A DNA stretch of 64,000 bases from Ascarosepion bandense (GCA_037127315.1 JBBBDQ010001615.1:290001-354000), one strand, 5' to 3'; numbered from the stretch's first letter, positions 22,324 through 33,045 are shown. Notes: generated from the sequence alone by a model not told the origin. Translations and numbers: made by a program.

Positions 22324-22406
22324 CAATATATTTAAAAGGCAATCGGAGTCTAACCGTACTGATGAGCTGTGATACAGCAAAACAGATCTGTCTGCGGATG
22401 ACTATA

Positions 22407-22452
<46 letters not shown>
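22263..22452. repeat. (TA)n runs around a family A hammerhead fragment
   Basis: TA runs at 22263-22320 and about 22409-22452 enclose about 90 bp that contain the ribozyme motif. Confidence 0.9.
22354..22397 (+). ncRNA. Hammerhead motif, family A, with compensatory helix I
   Basis: Helix I is CCGUA (22354-22358) with UGCGG (22393-22397): against the 18277 copy one A-U pair has become G-C and one C-G has become U-G, so pairing is kept. CUGAUGA 22359-22365, perfect stem II gcugu-gau-acagc, helix III aca/ugu, cleavage triplet GUC. G12 of GAAA is A here, so cleavage should be lost. Confidence 0.75.
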
Positions 22453-22454
<2 letters not shown>

Positions 22455-23158
22455 TAAACATTTCCTTTCTCTAGACTCGGAATAAAAGATACTCTACTCC
22501 GCAATATGCATGTTACAGTTACATCTTAACAGACAACCGTGAAAATAAATTACCAACAAATCTCTTGAACATGGCTAAAGTAGACGAAAACGCTTATAGA
22601 CACTACTGGTCATTTTTACCCTTATTTTTGCAATCCCCAAACGGAAAAAAAAAACAAGATTACTAGAAAAATTAATTAAAAAATAATCAAAATTGTCTGT
22701 CATATCCAAAGAAACATGTTTGAATGAAAAGTTACTGCCCAAATATACAAAATATATATTTTTATTCCTGAGTCTATGACGCCAACCATCACGGTCCTTC
22801 ATCAAGGTCGAAAAGCCATTAGGCAGGCTTTCTTATTCATAACATAGCTAGTTAATGAAGGCTGAGAAACCAGCCAATCTTGTGCCATGGGTATGTGTCC
22901 AGAGAAGTAATGTATCCTCCGTAAATATCAGGTGATACCTTTACCTATGCGTGAAATTGCGCTACAAATACCTAAATGTAATGAGACTCTCGATCTAAGC
23001 AGCCTCTCTAAGCGATACGAAAAAATTCGGGCTCCTTATCACCAGTCGTTTGCAGCAGCTAGCCAATTGCCAACCTGGTACCCTCATAACGAAAAATCAA
23101 AGCTAATGATGAGTCTGATTACCCAAAAGTTAAGACATATGAATCATTATGGCCTTGC
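22453..23158. other. Nothing firmly recognised
   Basis: Contains the part near 23050-23090 that resembles 19270-19330. No coding evidence. Confidence 0.35.

Positions 23159-23192
<34 letters not shown>
23159..23192. repeat. (GAAA)n microsatellite
   Basis: About eight GAAA units; short ATCT repeats follow at 23221-23243. Confidence 0.95.
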
Positions 23193-23194
<2 letters not shown>

Positions 23195-23664
23195 GCCATA
23201 TAATAAAAAGGGGAACAAGGTTATCTATCTATTTATCTATCTTAGTTGAGGTGAGTATGAGATATTTTTTTTTTACTGGTTTTTCTCTTTTTTTCATTGT
23301 TTTTGTCGTAAAGGGATTTGTTTTAAGACGAAAAGGAAAAAGGCCAATATAACCATTGCTATCAATCGTCAATGACAATACATACTAGCCAGAACGTTTT
23401 CCATTGTTAGATACCAGAATATTAATATATTAAAAACAATGATTTAGCAGTTAATTTTCTTTCTTTTTTCATTGAGATTCAATGATTCCCTTTCTCATGT
23501 TTATTTCATTAAAATTATATTGCAGTAGTATGGCTAAGGTTGAAATTTAATCCTTGTTGCACACTCTTGATCTGGTATATTTGTTTTTCCTCAACACCCA
23601 GAAAGACAACCTTTAGTTCATTGTAAAATTATGCTGAGCTGACCTTAGTTTGAAACAAGGATTC

Positions 23665-23915
23665 ATCAGGAAGAGACAGCTAAAATTCCTGGTACATGCA
23701 ATGAGGAAGGGGGTTCGGAGAATCTGATACTAACAGTCTAGGTAGAGGGAAGGAGAGACAGGGGAAAACAGTGTGTAACGTTTTTGACTGGCCTGAGTGG
23801 GCGGATGGCAGAACGGGTGTAAAAGGAGAAAGCGTGCTAACAGCCGCCAAGGAGAGGGAAACCTAGAATACCATGATCTCCTACGTCCTGAAAGGACATG
23901 GCACATAGAAGAAGA
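23665..23915 (+). pseudogene. RTE-clade LINE 3' end
   Basis: Same tract as 5925-6175 (ggaagagacagctaaaattcc, catgcaatgaggaagg, cctgagtggg, cctacgtcctgaaagg) ending ggcacatagaagaaga. Frames are broken. Confidence 0.85.
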
Positions 23916-24039
23916 GGAAATGTACTAAGAATGGAACCGATTTAAAATCTTTGGATATAATTTATACATTTGTGATAAATACTTGAATTTGTCAGTGAAA
24001 GAATACTCATGTGTTACTTTCTTTGATGCTGTAAGCGTT

Positions 24040-24530
24040 TCTTTTTTTCTTTCTTTCCTTCTTCTTTTCCTTCTTTATTTAATTTTTTCCTTTCTTTTTT
24101 TCTTTCAGTGTTTCATTTCCTTTCTTTCTTTCTTTTTTTCTTTATTTCATACTTTTTTCGTTTATTTATTTATATCTTTCTTTCGTTCTTGCTTTTCTTC
24201 ATTTTCTTTTTTTTTCTTTCCCTTTTTCTTTTTTCCCTTTTTTCCTTCTTTTCTTATTTTTACCTTTCTATCTTTCTTTCCGTCTTACTTTCCACTTTAT
24301 CTTTTTCTTTTTTCTTTCCTTTTTCTCTTTCCTTCTTTCTTTCTCTATTCCTTTCCTTCTTTCTTTCCTTCATTAAATTCTTTTTTCTTTCTTTTTCCAT
24401 TACTTTCTTTTATTCTTATTTTCCTTCTTTCTTGCTTTTTTCCTTCTTTCTCTTTTCTTTCTTTCCCCTTATTTCCTTCTTTTTCCTTCTTTCTTTCTTG
24501 CTTGCTTCTTTTCTTTCTTTCTTTTTTCCT
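24040..24530. repeat. TTTC/CTTT pyrimidine tract
   Basis: Almost pure T/C for 490 bp. The long F/S/L-rich ORFs (23983-24567, 24108-24587) are products of this tract and not genes. Confidence 0.95.
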
Positions 24531-24659
24531 ATGTTTACGACGTCTCGGTCGTTGTACTCTCAAATAACAAATAATTTTGAGAGTTAAGTTAAAGGGAGAT
24601 AATTACAGAGCATCCTGAAGTGGCATGGCACAAAAATGAGATTATATACCCCAGTGATC

Positions 24660-24790
24660 GAAACAAATTGTTTGGTTCAAAATTCCTAGCATCTGAAGAA
24701 AGCCTGACTGTACATCGGCCGAAACGTTGTAAACATAGCAATAAAGATGCGGACAACAGTCCGAACGATGTAAGTAATGAAAAACTTTGC
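24660..24790 (+). repeat. Repeat with a hammerhead-like core
   Basis: CUGAAGA (24693-24699), a GCC/GGC stem, GAAAC (24721-24725) and GUU follow in hammerhead order, but helix I does not pair convincingly. The downstream acaaagatg-type text resembles 40175-40230, pointing to one family of which this is an old copy. Confidence 0.5.
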
Positions 24791-25250
24791 TTCAGAAACA
24801 GGCATTCGTTTTGGCCGTATTTCTCACAATTATTTTTCAGCTAGACGCAGTCATTGAATGATGGATACGCCACCCACCTTGTAAAAATATTGGACGTTAT
24901 GGAAAGAAAAATAAACGACAAGTGACAAATAAAAGAGAAAAGCGGAAGAAGTAATTTTACCCGTGACAGCAGATATAAATGCAGAAAAAATTAGGGCTAA
25001 CATTGCAAAGGTCAAAAGCTTCATTTACGGTGTTTTAGAGTCAGTCAGGTGCTTTCTAAATTAAAAAAGAAAAACGAAACCTTAAATAGAAGACCACGCC
25101 GAATTCTTAAGTAAAAAATGAGTCCATTCACAGTCACTGAAAATTTAATTATATATATGACAGAGAAACACATTTCTTCTCCAATTGTAGCCTGGCCGAA
25201 CTGCCAACAAATTTCTTTGTCTTTCTGTATACGCGGGAAATTATATATAT
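24791..25250. other. Nothing recognised
   Basis: AT-rich. No coding or repeat match. Confidence 0.4.
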
Positions 25251-25251
25251 A

Positions 25252-26034
25252 TTAGGTTGTTACAAAAATTCGTAAACACTTGAGAAATGTGTCTATCTGG
25301 TCTAGCACAATCGATACAACCGATGAGTTCAGAAAGGGCAAGAGAGAACGTCGGTTCCAAAACAAGATCGATTCGGCAAGAAAGTCATGTTGACGTTTGA
25401 GGGAACTTTGAAGGAATCGTGCATTTTGAGTTGGTTCCGAATGGTCATGCCATCAGTGCCGAACTTTACTGTCAGCAACTTGAGCGGGTCTACGAAAAGT
25501 TGAAGCAAAAGTACCCGGCTCTGATCAACCGAAAGCTCGCCTTTATGCAGCAGGACAATGCCAAGCCATACACCGCCAGGAAGACCAAAGACAAGTTTGA
25601 AGAGCTGCACAGCGTTGAGGTTCTGCCACACAGTGCCAGGAAGACCAAAGACAAGTTTGAAGTGCTGGACGGCGTTGAGGTTCTGCCACATCCAGCCTAC
25701 AGCCCTGACTGTATTCCATCAGGTTACGGCCTTTTCCGCTTAATGCAACACTTTCTGAAGAGCTGCCGATTCGACTCGTTTGATGAAGTCGAGGAAGCGT
25801 GTCAAGAATTTTTTGATTCGAAACTGGCTGAATGTTACTTTGACCAGATCCAAAAGCTTGCAGATCGATGGCAGAAAGTCTTGGAAAATGATGGGCTTTA
25901 TTTTGAGGAATAATTTTTGTTGTTTTTGCGAGTAAAATGTTAATTTTTGCAAGTGTTTTCTGGTAATCTTAGATTACTTGGCGAGTAAAATTTCAAATTT
26001 TTGCAAGAGTTTATGAACTTTTGAGACAACCTAA
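25252..26034 (+). mobile_element. Mariner element 1, internally deleted
   Basis: TIRs of about 32 bp (left ttaggttgttacaaaaattc, right its near-inverse with two or three differences) with TA on both sides (25250-25251, 26035-26036). 783 bp against roughly 1.3 kb for a full mariner; most of the N-terminal HTH region is missing. Confidence 0.93.
25419..25913 (+). pseudogene. Mariner transposase C-terminal half, inactive
   Basis: Contains ISAELYCQQLERVYEKL, QQDNAKPYTARKTKDK (second catalytic Asp), HPAYSPD, FRLMQHFL, FDSFDEVEEACQEFF and WQKVLENDGLYF, as in the SETMAR/Hsmar1 type of mariner. Two lesions: a tandem 60-bp duplication (gccaggaagaccaaag at 25575 and 25635) inserts 20 residues between the second and third catalytic positions, and the third Asp (PSD in the family) is Gly (IPSGYG). 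Confidence 0.92.
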
Positions 26035-26036
26035 TA

Positions 26037-27246
26037 TTAGGTTACAAAAATAATGGCCGTTCAAAGTGTTGTATTTTGAATGGCTATTTTAACATAGTAG
26101 CCGTGCTATATATTAGGTGAATTTTGCTATACATAATAATTAGAGAGTGCACTTTGATCATTTTTAATTCATTTTCAGACAGAAATAATCTTAAATTTTT
26201 GAAGCATTGAGGTCCCTAATTATGATCATGACAAAACATGAACTTTATTTACTATTCTTGCATGAGTTCAAACTTGGATACGATGCCTCCCAAAACGCTT
26301 GCCAATATCAGCAGATCATGGGGGGATGGGTCCACAAGTGACTGGACAAAACGAAAGTGATTGCAGACTGTACTGAAGATGAGAGCCTTGAAAGTGAAGA
26401 AGGTAAAAGACGGTAAGACAGATATGAAAATGAATAAATACAAGCAATTGTTTAGTAAAACCCTATGTCAAAATGTCAGAGAAATATCTCAAACGCTTGG
26501 TGTCGGCACTGTAACTGGCTCACGGCATTTGAAGAGTATTTGCAAGGCGAAAAACCTCGATGCTCTTTCTGCATAACACCAATAATCCTTTTATTGACCG
26601 AATAATCACTTGTAAGGAAAAGTGGATCTTTTATGATAAACAATCAGGTCAATGGCTTGATTCGTGAGAAATCTCTCAAACATTTCCCAACGCCAACGTT
26701 GCATTGGGAAAAGATGATGGTGAACGTCTGGTGGTCTGCAATTATTGTTATCTGCTACAGCATTCTAGAAGCCAATCAGAGCAATAATATAGAGCTTTAC
26801 TGCAATGAACGTGCTGAAATGCTTGCACGCCTTCACAAAATGAGACCTGCAGTTGTGAATCAACGTGGCCCAATTCTGCTCAACGATAGTGCGCGGCCAC
26901 ATGTTGCAAGAATGACATTGCAAAAACTCACAGACTTCGAATATGAGAGTTGCCACCTCCTTCATATTCTCCTGATCTTTCACGACTGATTATCGTTTTG
27001 TCAGGCACGTTTTTAAATAGTAAAACATTTAAGTCCGCACCAGAGGTGTATTCAGCTTTTAAAGATTTCGTTGTATCCAAGCCAATAACGTTTTATAAAC
27101 AGAGAATGAATAATCTCGTCGATCGATAGCAGAGGTGCACAGTTTATCAAGGCTCGTATTTTGACTAATTTGAACATTTCTACAGTTAATTTTTCAATAA
27201 TAAAATTTCATTTCTTAAATCGGCCATTATGTTTGTAACAACCTAA
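26037..27246 (+). mobile_element. Mariner element 2, degraded near-full-length
   Basis: Left TIR ttaggttacaaaaataatgg and right TIR inverse (ccattatgtttgtaacaacctaa). Between lie broken frames with mariner features: FKLGYDASQNA-like HTH, LHWEKMMVNVWWSA, LLNDSARPHVARMTLQKL (catalytic Asp region), and an FVVSKPITFYKQRMNNLVDR-like C-terminus. It resembles the Hsmar2 type, so it is a different lineage from element 1. It starts immediately after the TA that ends element 1. Confidence 0.88.
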
Positions 27247-27564
<318 letters not shown>

Positions 27565-28099
27565 TATTTGTTCTATATGTATTTATATACATATATATTT
27601 AGAGCTCTCTTAGAGAGTTATCCTACCATTGTAATTACAGGATACTCCTTTGGATTCATCTATATCTACACCGCATGCTGATATATATATATATGTTGAA
27701 TTGTGGTGATGCTTGGTGCCAAAATTTGTTTACTGATCAAAAGATATTTTAGGATTAAATTTTTTGTCGTAAAGTGCTTGATATCGAGATAGAGACAGAG
27801 CATAAATAAGATTAATGTGGAGAGGTTTGTCACTTAGCTAATCTCACAAATACACTATATAAGTCATTACTAGTTCAGATTTCTAAAGTTATTATTATTA
27901 TTATAAACAACAAGGTTAGCTATCTTTTATTTCTATAATATATTATAAATTTTATGTTTTTAAGGAATTAAGGCAGACATATGGTGTTTAATTGGAGTAG
28001 ATAGATCTATCTATCGCCAGGTTCACACTCCATCCACGTCTATTGAACAGGTTAAGACGGTCATTCCTTGTTCCCTGTTTAGGATGTGGTTTCCGGCTT
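27565..28099. other. Nothing recognised
   Basis: AT-rich with a short (AT)n at 27681-27694. Confidence 0.4.
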
Positions 28100-28186
28100 T
28101 CTCTTTTTTCAATCTTTTCACTATTACGTAGCCCCCTGCACATCAGTGGCGTTACCAGCTTGCTCGGGGTGATACGAATAAAAAAA
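28100..28186 (+). mobile_element. Jockey-group LINE 3' tail only
   Basis: gtagccccctgcacatcagt..gcttgctcggggtgatacg followed by A-rich sequence: an extreme 5' truncation. Confidence 0.85.
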
Positions 28187-28371
28187 TAATTTTTAAATAA
28201 TTTTTCGTATAGAACATTTGTCCTGTTTATAATTAATGTTCATTTGGCTGCAATAAAATATGTTGATTTTTGTCTTGCATGCAATTTTTAATGTTAGTGT
28301 CATGTATTTTTTGTAAGAATAATTTTATTTGTTAATCAATGATGTAGTTGATTTAGTTAGTGTATGAATTT

Positions 28372-28449
28372 CAATGCCCTGTACAAAAATATATTTCATG
28401 TCATAAATATAGATTTATGACATGAAATATATTTTTGTACAGGGCATTG
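28372..28449. repeat. Perfect 37-bp inverted repeat, 4-nt loop
   Basis: Arms 28372-28408 (caatgccctgtacaaaaata...) and 28413-28449 are exact reverse complements, loop atag. Confidence 0.95.
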
Positions 28450-29088
28450 TATTTCGTCTATATTAGCTATACTAGCACTTCCCAGGGTAGACACCTTATA
28501 TACTACCTTTCTAGTAATAATACTGCAATAAAAAAAACATTTATTTCCCCATAATTTACTAGAACCCCTAAGAAAAATTTTGGTTGAAATTACAAAAAAA
28601 AAGAAAAAAAAGAAAAAAACTATTTGAATCAAAATATCTTCGCTATATGAGAAGCACCAGATATAAAAAAATAATATCCTCCTGCCATCAACTTTAAAAT
28701 ATTTACCAGCGGAAATGAAGTTTTGAATATCTTTTTTTAAAAAAATAGACAGACGCTCACACGATGCCCGCCACGTGCATCACGTGACAGCTTTAAAGAA
28801 CTGTACTCCAAAAAAAAAATTGTAAAAACAGAAAAATTATATTAGTCAAACATACAACACTGGAAAAATAACATCTTTAGTAATGGCCTGTGAATAGGCT
28901 GAAAGCGCTTGAAAAGTTAAAAATTATGGAACATCTTTACCTTCATTATATCCAACGAAAAAGGGAACATGTTAGAATACTTGAAAAATGAAATAAAAAA
29001 TTATTTTGTGTGTCGTTTTGAATGGAATTTGTTTAAATGCAAGAGTGCTGCCCAAATATACATTAATGTATCTATATACATATATATA
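28450..29088. other. Nothing recognised
   Basis: AT-rich, A-runs at 28590-28620. No coding or repeat match. Confidence 0.4.
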
Positions 29089-29311
29089 TATATTCGTCAT
29101 CCACGTACAAACCTGTTTCGCTGTATCACCGATCATCAGTGTGGCTAGATATCCACTTGCTTCTGGCCGAGATCAAAACTCAGCCGATTTGGTGTCAGTC
29201 GGAGTCGCTAACCCCTAAGCCATAGGCGTATAGAATCAGAGAAAGTAAATTTTAACGCGTTGTGTATAAGCAGTCTATACACACGCCAGTCACCGAAAGA
29301 ACTCAATTCGT

Positions 29312-29318
<7 letters not shown>
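29089..29318 (-). mobile_element. Hammerhead-bearing SINE, family A, single unit
   Basis: Minus strand order: gaattgagttctttcgg, ttatacacaacgcgtt, an A box (atggcttaggggttagcg), gactgacaccaaatcgg, a B-box-like gagttttgatctc, cagaagcaagtggatat, then the hammerhead and a final gatgacgaat before an (AT)n run. It matches the body of the dimer at 18230-18595. Confidence 0.82.
29101..29144 (-). ncRNA. Type I hammerhead ribozyme motif, family A
   Basis: Helix I ccaca with cgugg (4 of 5 pairs), CUGAUGA, stem II ucggugauacagc (outer pairs weakened), GAAAC, helix III aca/ugu around gguu, cleavage triplet GUA. All core residues are intact. Confidence 0.72.
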
Positions 29319-29385
<67 letters not shown>

Positions 29386-29430
29386 ATATATATATACTTG
29401 TGTGTGTGTGTGCCTCTATACATCGATCTC

Positions 29431-29471
<41 letters not shown>

Positions 29472-29472
29472 C
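29319..29472. repeat. (TA)n runs
   Basis: Several TA/AT runs interrupted by ttac, a gt-run (29398-29411) and a short unique part. Confidence 0.95.
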
Positions 29473-30049
29473 AATTTTTCCAATTAAGACTGATTATACT
29501 GACGTCTCTCTGGCGAATGCCTGTTCCAGATCGATTTGAGGTCGTTTGGACGATGATATCGGTGGCATTCTTAATTTTAACGGAAAGGAGGCAACTTTTG
29601 CTTTTATTAAATTTATCCTAGATAACCTTTCGCATACGTGTCTGCAGGTGACTGCGCCTCTAATTTATATGATTTCAATTAAACATTAAAATACAATCTC
29701 CACGATTTTTTAGGCGTACGGTGCAAAGTGTATTAAAATAGTATTAATTGAAATTGCAATCCTCGATTTATTTTAAAATGTAACCGCACATATGCATCAA
29801 ATAAAGAAATTATTTAAAAAATTAATATTAAAAAATTCCTATATATTTTCAATTTATAACATTTAATGAAGATTTTCAAGCTTAATACAACATCTTTAAA
29901 TAATATTTTATAATGTCTCAGGCAACAATTTAGTCTGATATATAAAAAATTACATCCCGTAATCAAATAATAACGATTATATCATGAACAATATTTTGGC
30001 AAAAATGAATGACAAAGTTGGTTAGAAAGTTTTCGTGTGATACATTTCG
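29473..30049. other. Nothing recognised
   Basis: AT-rich, no recognised motifs. Confidence 0.4.
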
Positions 30050-30360
30050 CCTAATAAGAATTAACCTCAATGGATTATTTAAGTTCCATAAGATTTTAGA
30101 GTAGGGTTTGTATAAATAGAGCATGTATTTTTTCGTAAGAAATCAGTTTGTCGTGCACAGTTTAGGTTTATGTGATTTTACGGCATATCAGCCTCAATGG
30201 TTATTTAACGACCATAAGATTTTTTAAAGATAGGTTTTTAAGAATAGAGCATGTATACTTTGTATGAAATCAGTTTGTGGATCAGGTTTCATTGACGTAT
30301 TTCTGTGAAAATCGAGAGAAAAATGTATATCTGGTAATATTTCTTTTTCATAATTATTTG
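30050..30360 (-). repeat. Two SINE tail fragments
   Basis: cctcaatgg.ttatttaa..ccataagatttt appears twice (about 30062 and 30190), matching the tail region of the SINEs at 7905-10336. Confidence 0.6.
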
Positions 30361-30362
30361 GT

Positions 30363-30475
30363 TGCCTATTGCTATAATACACCAGTTCCCGTCCGCTCAC
30401 CGAAGTTAAGTAACATCGAGACTAGTCAGTGCTTAAATGAGTAACCGTTTGGGAATATCAGGCGCTGTAATCGCT
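30363..30475 (+). pseudogene. 5S rRNA-like sequence
   Basis: gcctattgctataatacacc, tcaccgaagttaagtaacatcg, gggaatatcaggcgctgtaa lie in the order and spacing of a 5S gene. There are many substitutions, including in the internal promoter region, and no tRNA-like part follows as it does at 54540. Either a 5S pseudogene or an old head of the composite SINE. Confidence 0.75.
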
Positions 30476-30589
30476 ATGGGTTAGTCGCAGGGATAACAAC
30501 CCTGTCCCGTAAAAACAGTTTGTTACAGCAACAAAAAGTTGATGCCCTATGCACCATCTGGGTGTGACGGATGAATGTTGATAATTGTT

Positions 30590-30770
30590 TGGTTGGTTAT
30601 ATTTTTTGAAAAAAGAGTACTGCTGGTATTTTTACAATAAAAATCTAAAATTATTTTACCCTAGTTAGGGAGGGGTAACTATTTACCCATAGCTAGGACC
30701 CTAACAGTTGTTACCACCCCGATGTTTTGTTGGTGCGACTCTACAAGCGCTAGAGAAGCTGGGAAATTTA
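30590..30770 (-). mobile_element. SINE fragment, cccagctatggg-core family
   Basis: aactatttacccatagct..ggaccctaacag..taccacccc matches the core/head-proximal part of 8280-8350. The tail side is ttggttggttatatttttt. Confidence 0.65.
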
Positions 30771-30873
30771 AATTTAATTTATAATTATTTTTGTATTTTG
30801 TATATAATCTAGCCGATTTCATTTGTATTCTTTTTCATTTTGTTTATATTACTTTTGTAGATATACCACATCT

Positions 30874-30877
<4 letters not shown>

Positions 30878-30924
<47 letters not shown>
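30878..30924. repeat. (TA)n microsatellite
   Basis: TA run. Confidence 0.95.
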
Positions 30925-30928
<4 letters not shown>

Positions 30929-31044
30929 TAACAGACAATGAATGTATGTTATGTTCAATCATGAGCCATTCTAAACATAGTATTTTGAATAATCTTAGAA
31001 TTAACTATTTAGAACATTTTTCGAACTTTTTTCGAATTTTTTTC

Positions 31045-31380
31045 TATTCTTGGTTGATATAGGTGTTATAATAGACACAACGTTTCCACCAAATACCCGT
31101 TGGTCATCATCAGGTGCCCATAGATTGGCTGATGTAGATTATCTCGTTGATTATTGGTACTTGGTCGAAACGTTGAGTCTATTATAACACATATATCAAC
31201 CAAAATAAGAACAAAAGTGTGAAATAATTCCAAGACGTTTTAAGATTACTTATCTCAGAAATAAATACAAATTATGACAAGTGACACGAACCCACCAACA
31301 TAATCCCGTTGTCAAAATCTATCTGACACTGAATATAAAAGGCTCCGAAAATACGCCTCTATACCCACTGCGCCACCTTC
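31045..31380. mobile_element. Family B hammerhead repeat, head-to-head
   Basis: The left part (31045-31145) is family B on the minus strand. The right part (31148-31380) is family B on the plus strand, starting at the 3' half of the ribozyme (cttggtcgaaacgttg). The left part of one is the inverse of the start of the other (ggttgatat..gtgttataatagac against gtctattataacac..tatcaacc). Confidence 0.82.
31071..31121 (-). ncRNA. Type I hammerhead ribozyme motif, family B, best copy
   Basis: Minus strand: helix I augggcac with gugucuau, all 8 positions paired (two G-U); CUGAUGA (31107-31113); stem II accaa/uuggu; GAAAC (31082-31086); minimal 2-bp helix III followed by the cleavage triplet GUU. Core intact. 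Confidence 0.72.
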
Positions 31381-31384
31381 AGTT

Positions 31385-32125
31385 GTCTCTTCCTGATGCT
31401 CAATATTAATTTCCTTCTTGTTTCCATCCTTTCTACAACCTCATCATTGTTCGGTCCACAATATCCGCAGCCTTCTTCTGTAGAACCACATTTCAGTTGC
31501 TTCAAGATTTTCCTTCATCTTTGATGACATTGTCCTGCTTTCACTGCCATATTGGTAAACAGACATCACACAGCAATCCAGTACTCTCTTATTGGTTTCT
31601 AGTGAAAACATCTTGTCTTTTAATACTCTACTCAGCTTCTGCAATGCGTCCTTCGCCATGCCAATTCACCTTCGGATCCCTGTGTCGCACATTCCGTCTT
31701 CTGTTAGAACACTTCCCAGGTATTTAAATTTTTGTACCTGCCTGATTTTAATATCCCTCACCTGAATTTGTCATTTTGGGTTGCTCATTTTGCTGATGAC
31801 CATGCATTCTGTTTTCTTGCAGTTTATTTGTAGTCTTTTTTGTCACCCTCTTCAGCTACCTTCTGTAGGAGGTATTGTAGTTTCCTTTCCGTGTCTGCAA
31901 TCAGCACTGTATCGTCTTCGTATCTTGTGATGTTCACATTGTGGCCTTCGATGACAAATCCTGGAATAACATCTAGGCTACTCAAATTATTTTCGCCGTA
32001 CAAGTTAAATAGATCCGGTGAAAGAACACATCCTTGTCTTACGCCCATTTCTATCTTTGCATAATCGTTACCTGTCCGTATGCAAGCAGTTTGCTGCCAG
32101 TAGAGATTCTTACGTTCCCGGTCTT
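31385..32125 (-). pseudogene. RTE-clade LINE reverse transcriptase fragment
   Basis: Minus strand encodes GVRQGCVLSPDLFNLY (motif B), RYEDDTVLIAD (motif C with YADD changed to YEDD), LQYLLQKVAEEGDK, then AKDALQKLSRVLKDKMFSLETNKRVLDC and the SESRTMSSKMKENLEATEMWFYRRRLRI block. The YEDD substitution and frame breaks make it inactive. Confidence 0.88.
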
Positions 32126-32436
32126 ACCGTATTAAATAAGATATCGGAATAATACATGTCCCTCCCCCTCAGTCTGGTCAACCTTACTCTTGGCTGTACA
32201 GTTATGTCATTAAAGGTGCAAACAGGAACGAAATGCATTTAAACCATTCAAACTTTATAAAATCAAATAATTATATGTACCGTAAATTGCGGCGTACAAG
32301 TCGAGTTTTCAAGTATTTCTAAACCTAGGGATAATAAGCAAACCTTTAGAACCGAGTTGTAAGCAAGGTTAACAGCACTCCTAATAATTATTGTACACTA
32401 CTTTACCCACAAATATTCGCATTAAAAATTATGTTT

Positions 32437-32482
<46 letters not shown>

Positions 32483-32498
32483 AATTGATATGAAATAA
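32126..32498. other. Unclassified, includes (AT)n at 32440-32475
   Basis: The part 32285-32330 (taaattgc.gcgtacaagtcgag) resembles 32824-32870, so an unidentified repeat, perhaps an older LTR fragment, surrounds the solo LTR. Confidence 0.35.
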
Positions 32499-32719
32499 TG
32501 TTGTGACGTAGCTCGAACACGTAGCATACGGTTTCACAATATATAAAGGATTATATCGAATAGCGACAGCGGAGTCGGCATCCGACGGCTAAGCAACGTC
32601 GATGTCTACTCAGCTCACTAGTTGTTGCCCCGCTACACGAACGTGTACTACTGCATCTACCGAGAATAAACGTATTACTTATTTATATCTGTGTATTGTA
32701 ATTCCTCCACGATACAACA
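32499..32719 (+). mobile_element. Solo LTR with 5-bp duplication
   Basis: Begins TGTTGTGACG and ends ATACAACA (inverted ends TGTTGT/ACAACA), flanked by aataa on both sides (32494-32498, 32720-32724). Contains a TATA-like tatataaagg and the polyadenylation-like gaataaacg. Orientation follows these signals. No internal region is present: a solo LTR left by recombination, Gypsy or BEL type undetermined. Confidence 0.85.
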
Positions 32720-32759
32720 AATAATAAAATAGTAACAATATTATTATCTGCTGATCTCT

Positions 32760-33045
32760 TTTAAGCACTATAATTTATGTGTGATTTTTGCCTGATCGAT
32801 TTTCCTCCTTCCGCTCTGTCGCTGTAAATTGCTACGAACAAATCGAGTTTCAAGCCTAAAAAATATTTCCAATCAAAGGATCGACTATTGCCTTCTTGAT
32901 TGTTATTCTTGTTAACTGTTCGTTGGTGTCCGTGTATTTGGTTTATTGTACTGAGGTGTAATAAATCTCTATTCATATATCCTCAGTGTTAAGAGTTATT
33001 TCTTGCACTATTCTTTCTCTGTTTATCCCCTCCCGGGATACAACA
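32760..33045 (+). mobile_element. Possible partial LTR
   Basis: Ends gggatacaaca like the LTR above and has a gtaataaatc signal upstream; no start or duplication identified. Confidence 0.35.

Noticed and set aside
23983..24587. Long F/S-rich ORFs that look like membrane proteins
   Set aside because: They are translations of a TTTC/CTTT tract and occur in two frames.
30363..30475. Functional 5S rRNA gene
   Set aside because: Too many substitutions, including in the internal promoter, and it lies among SINE fragments.
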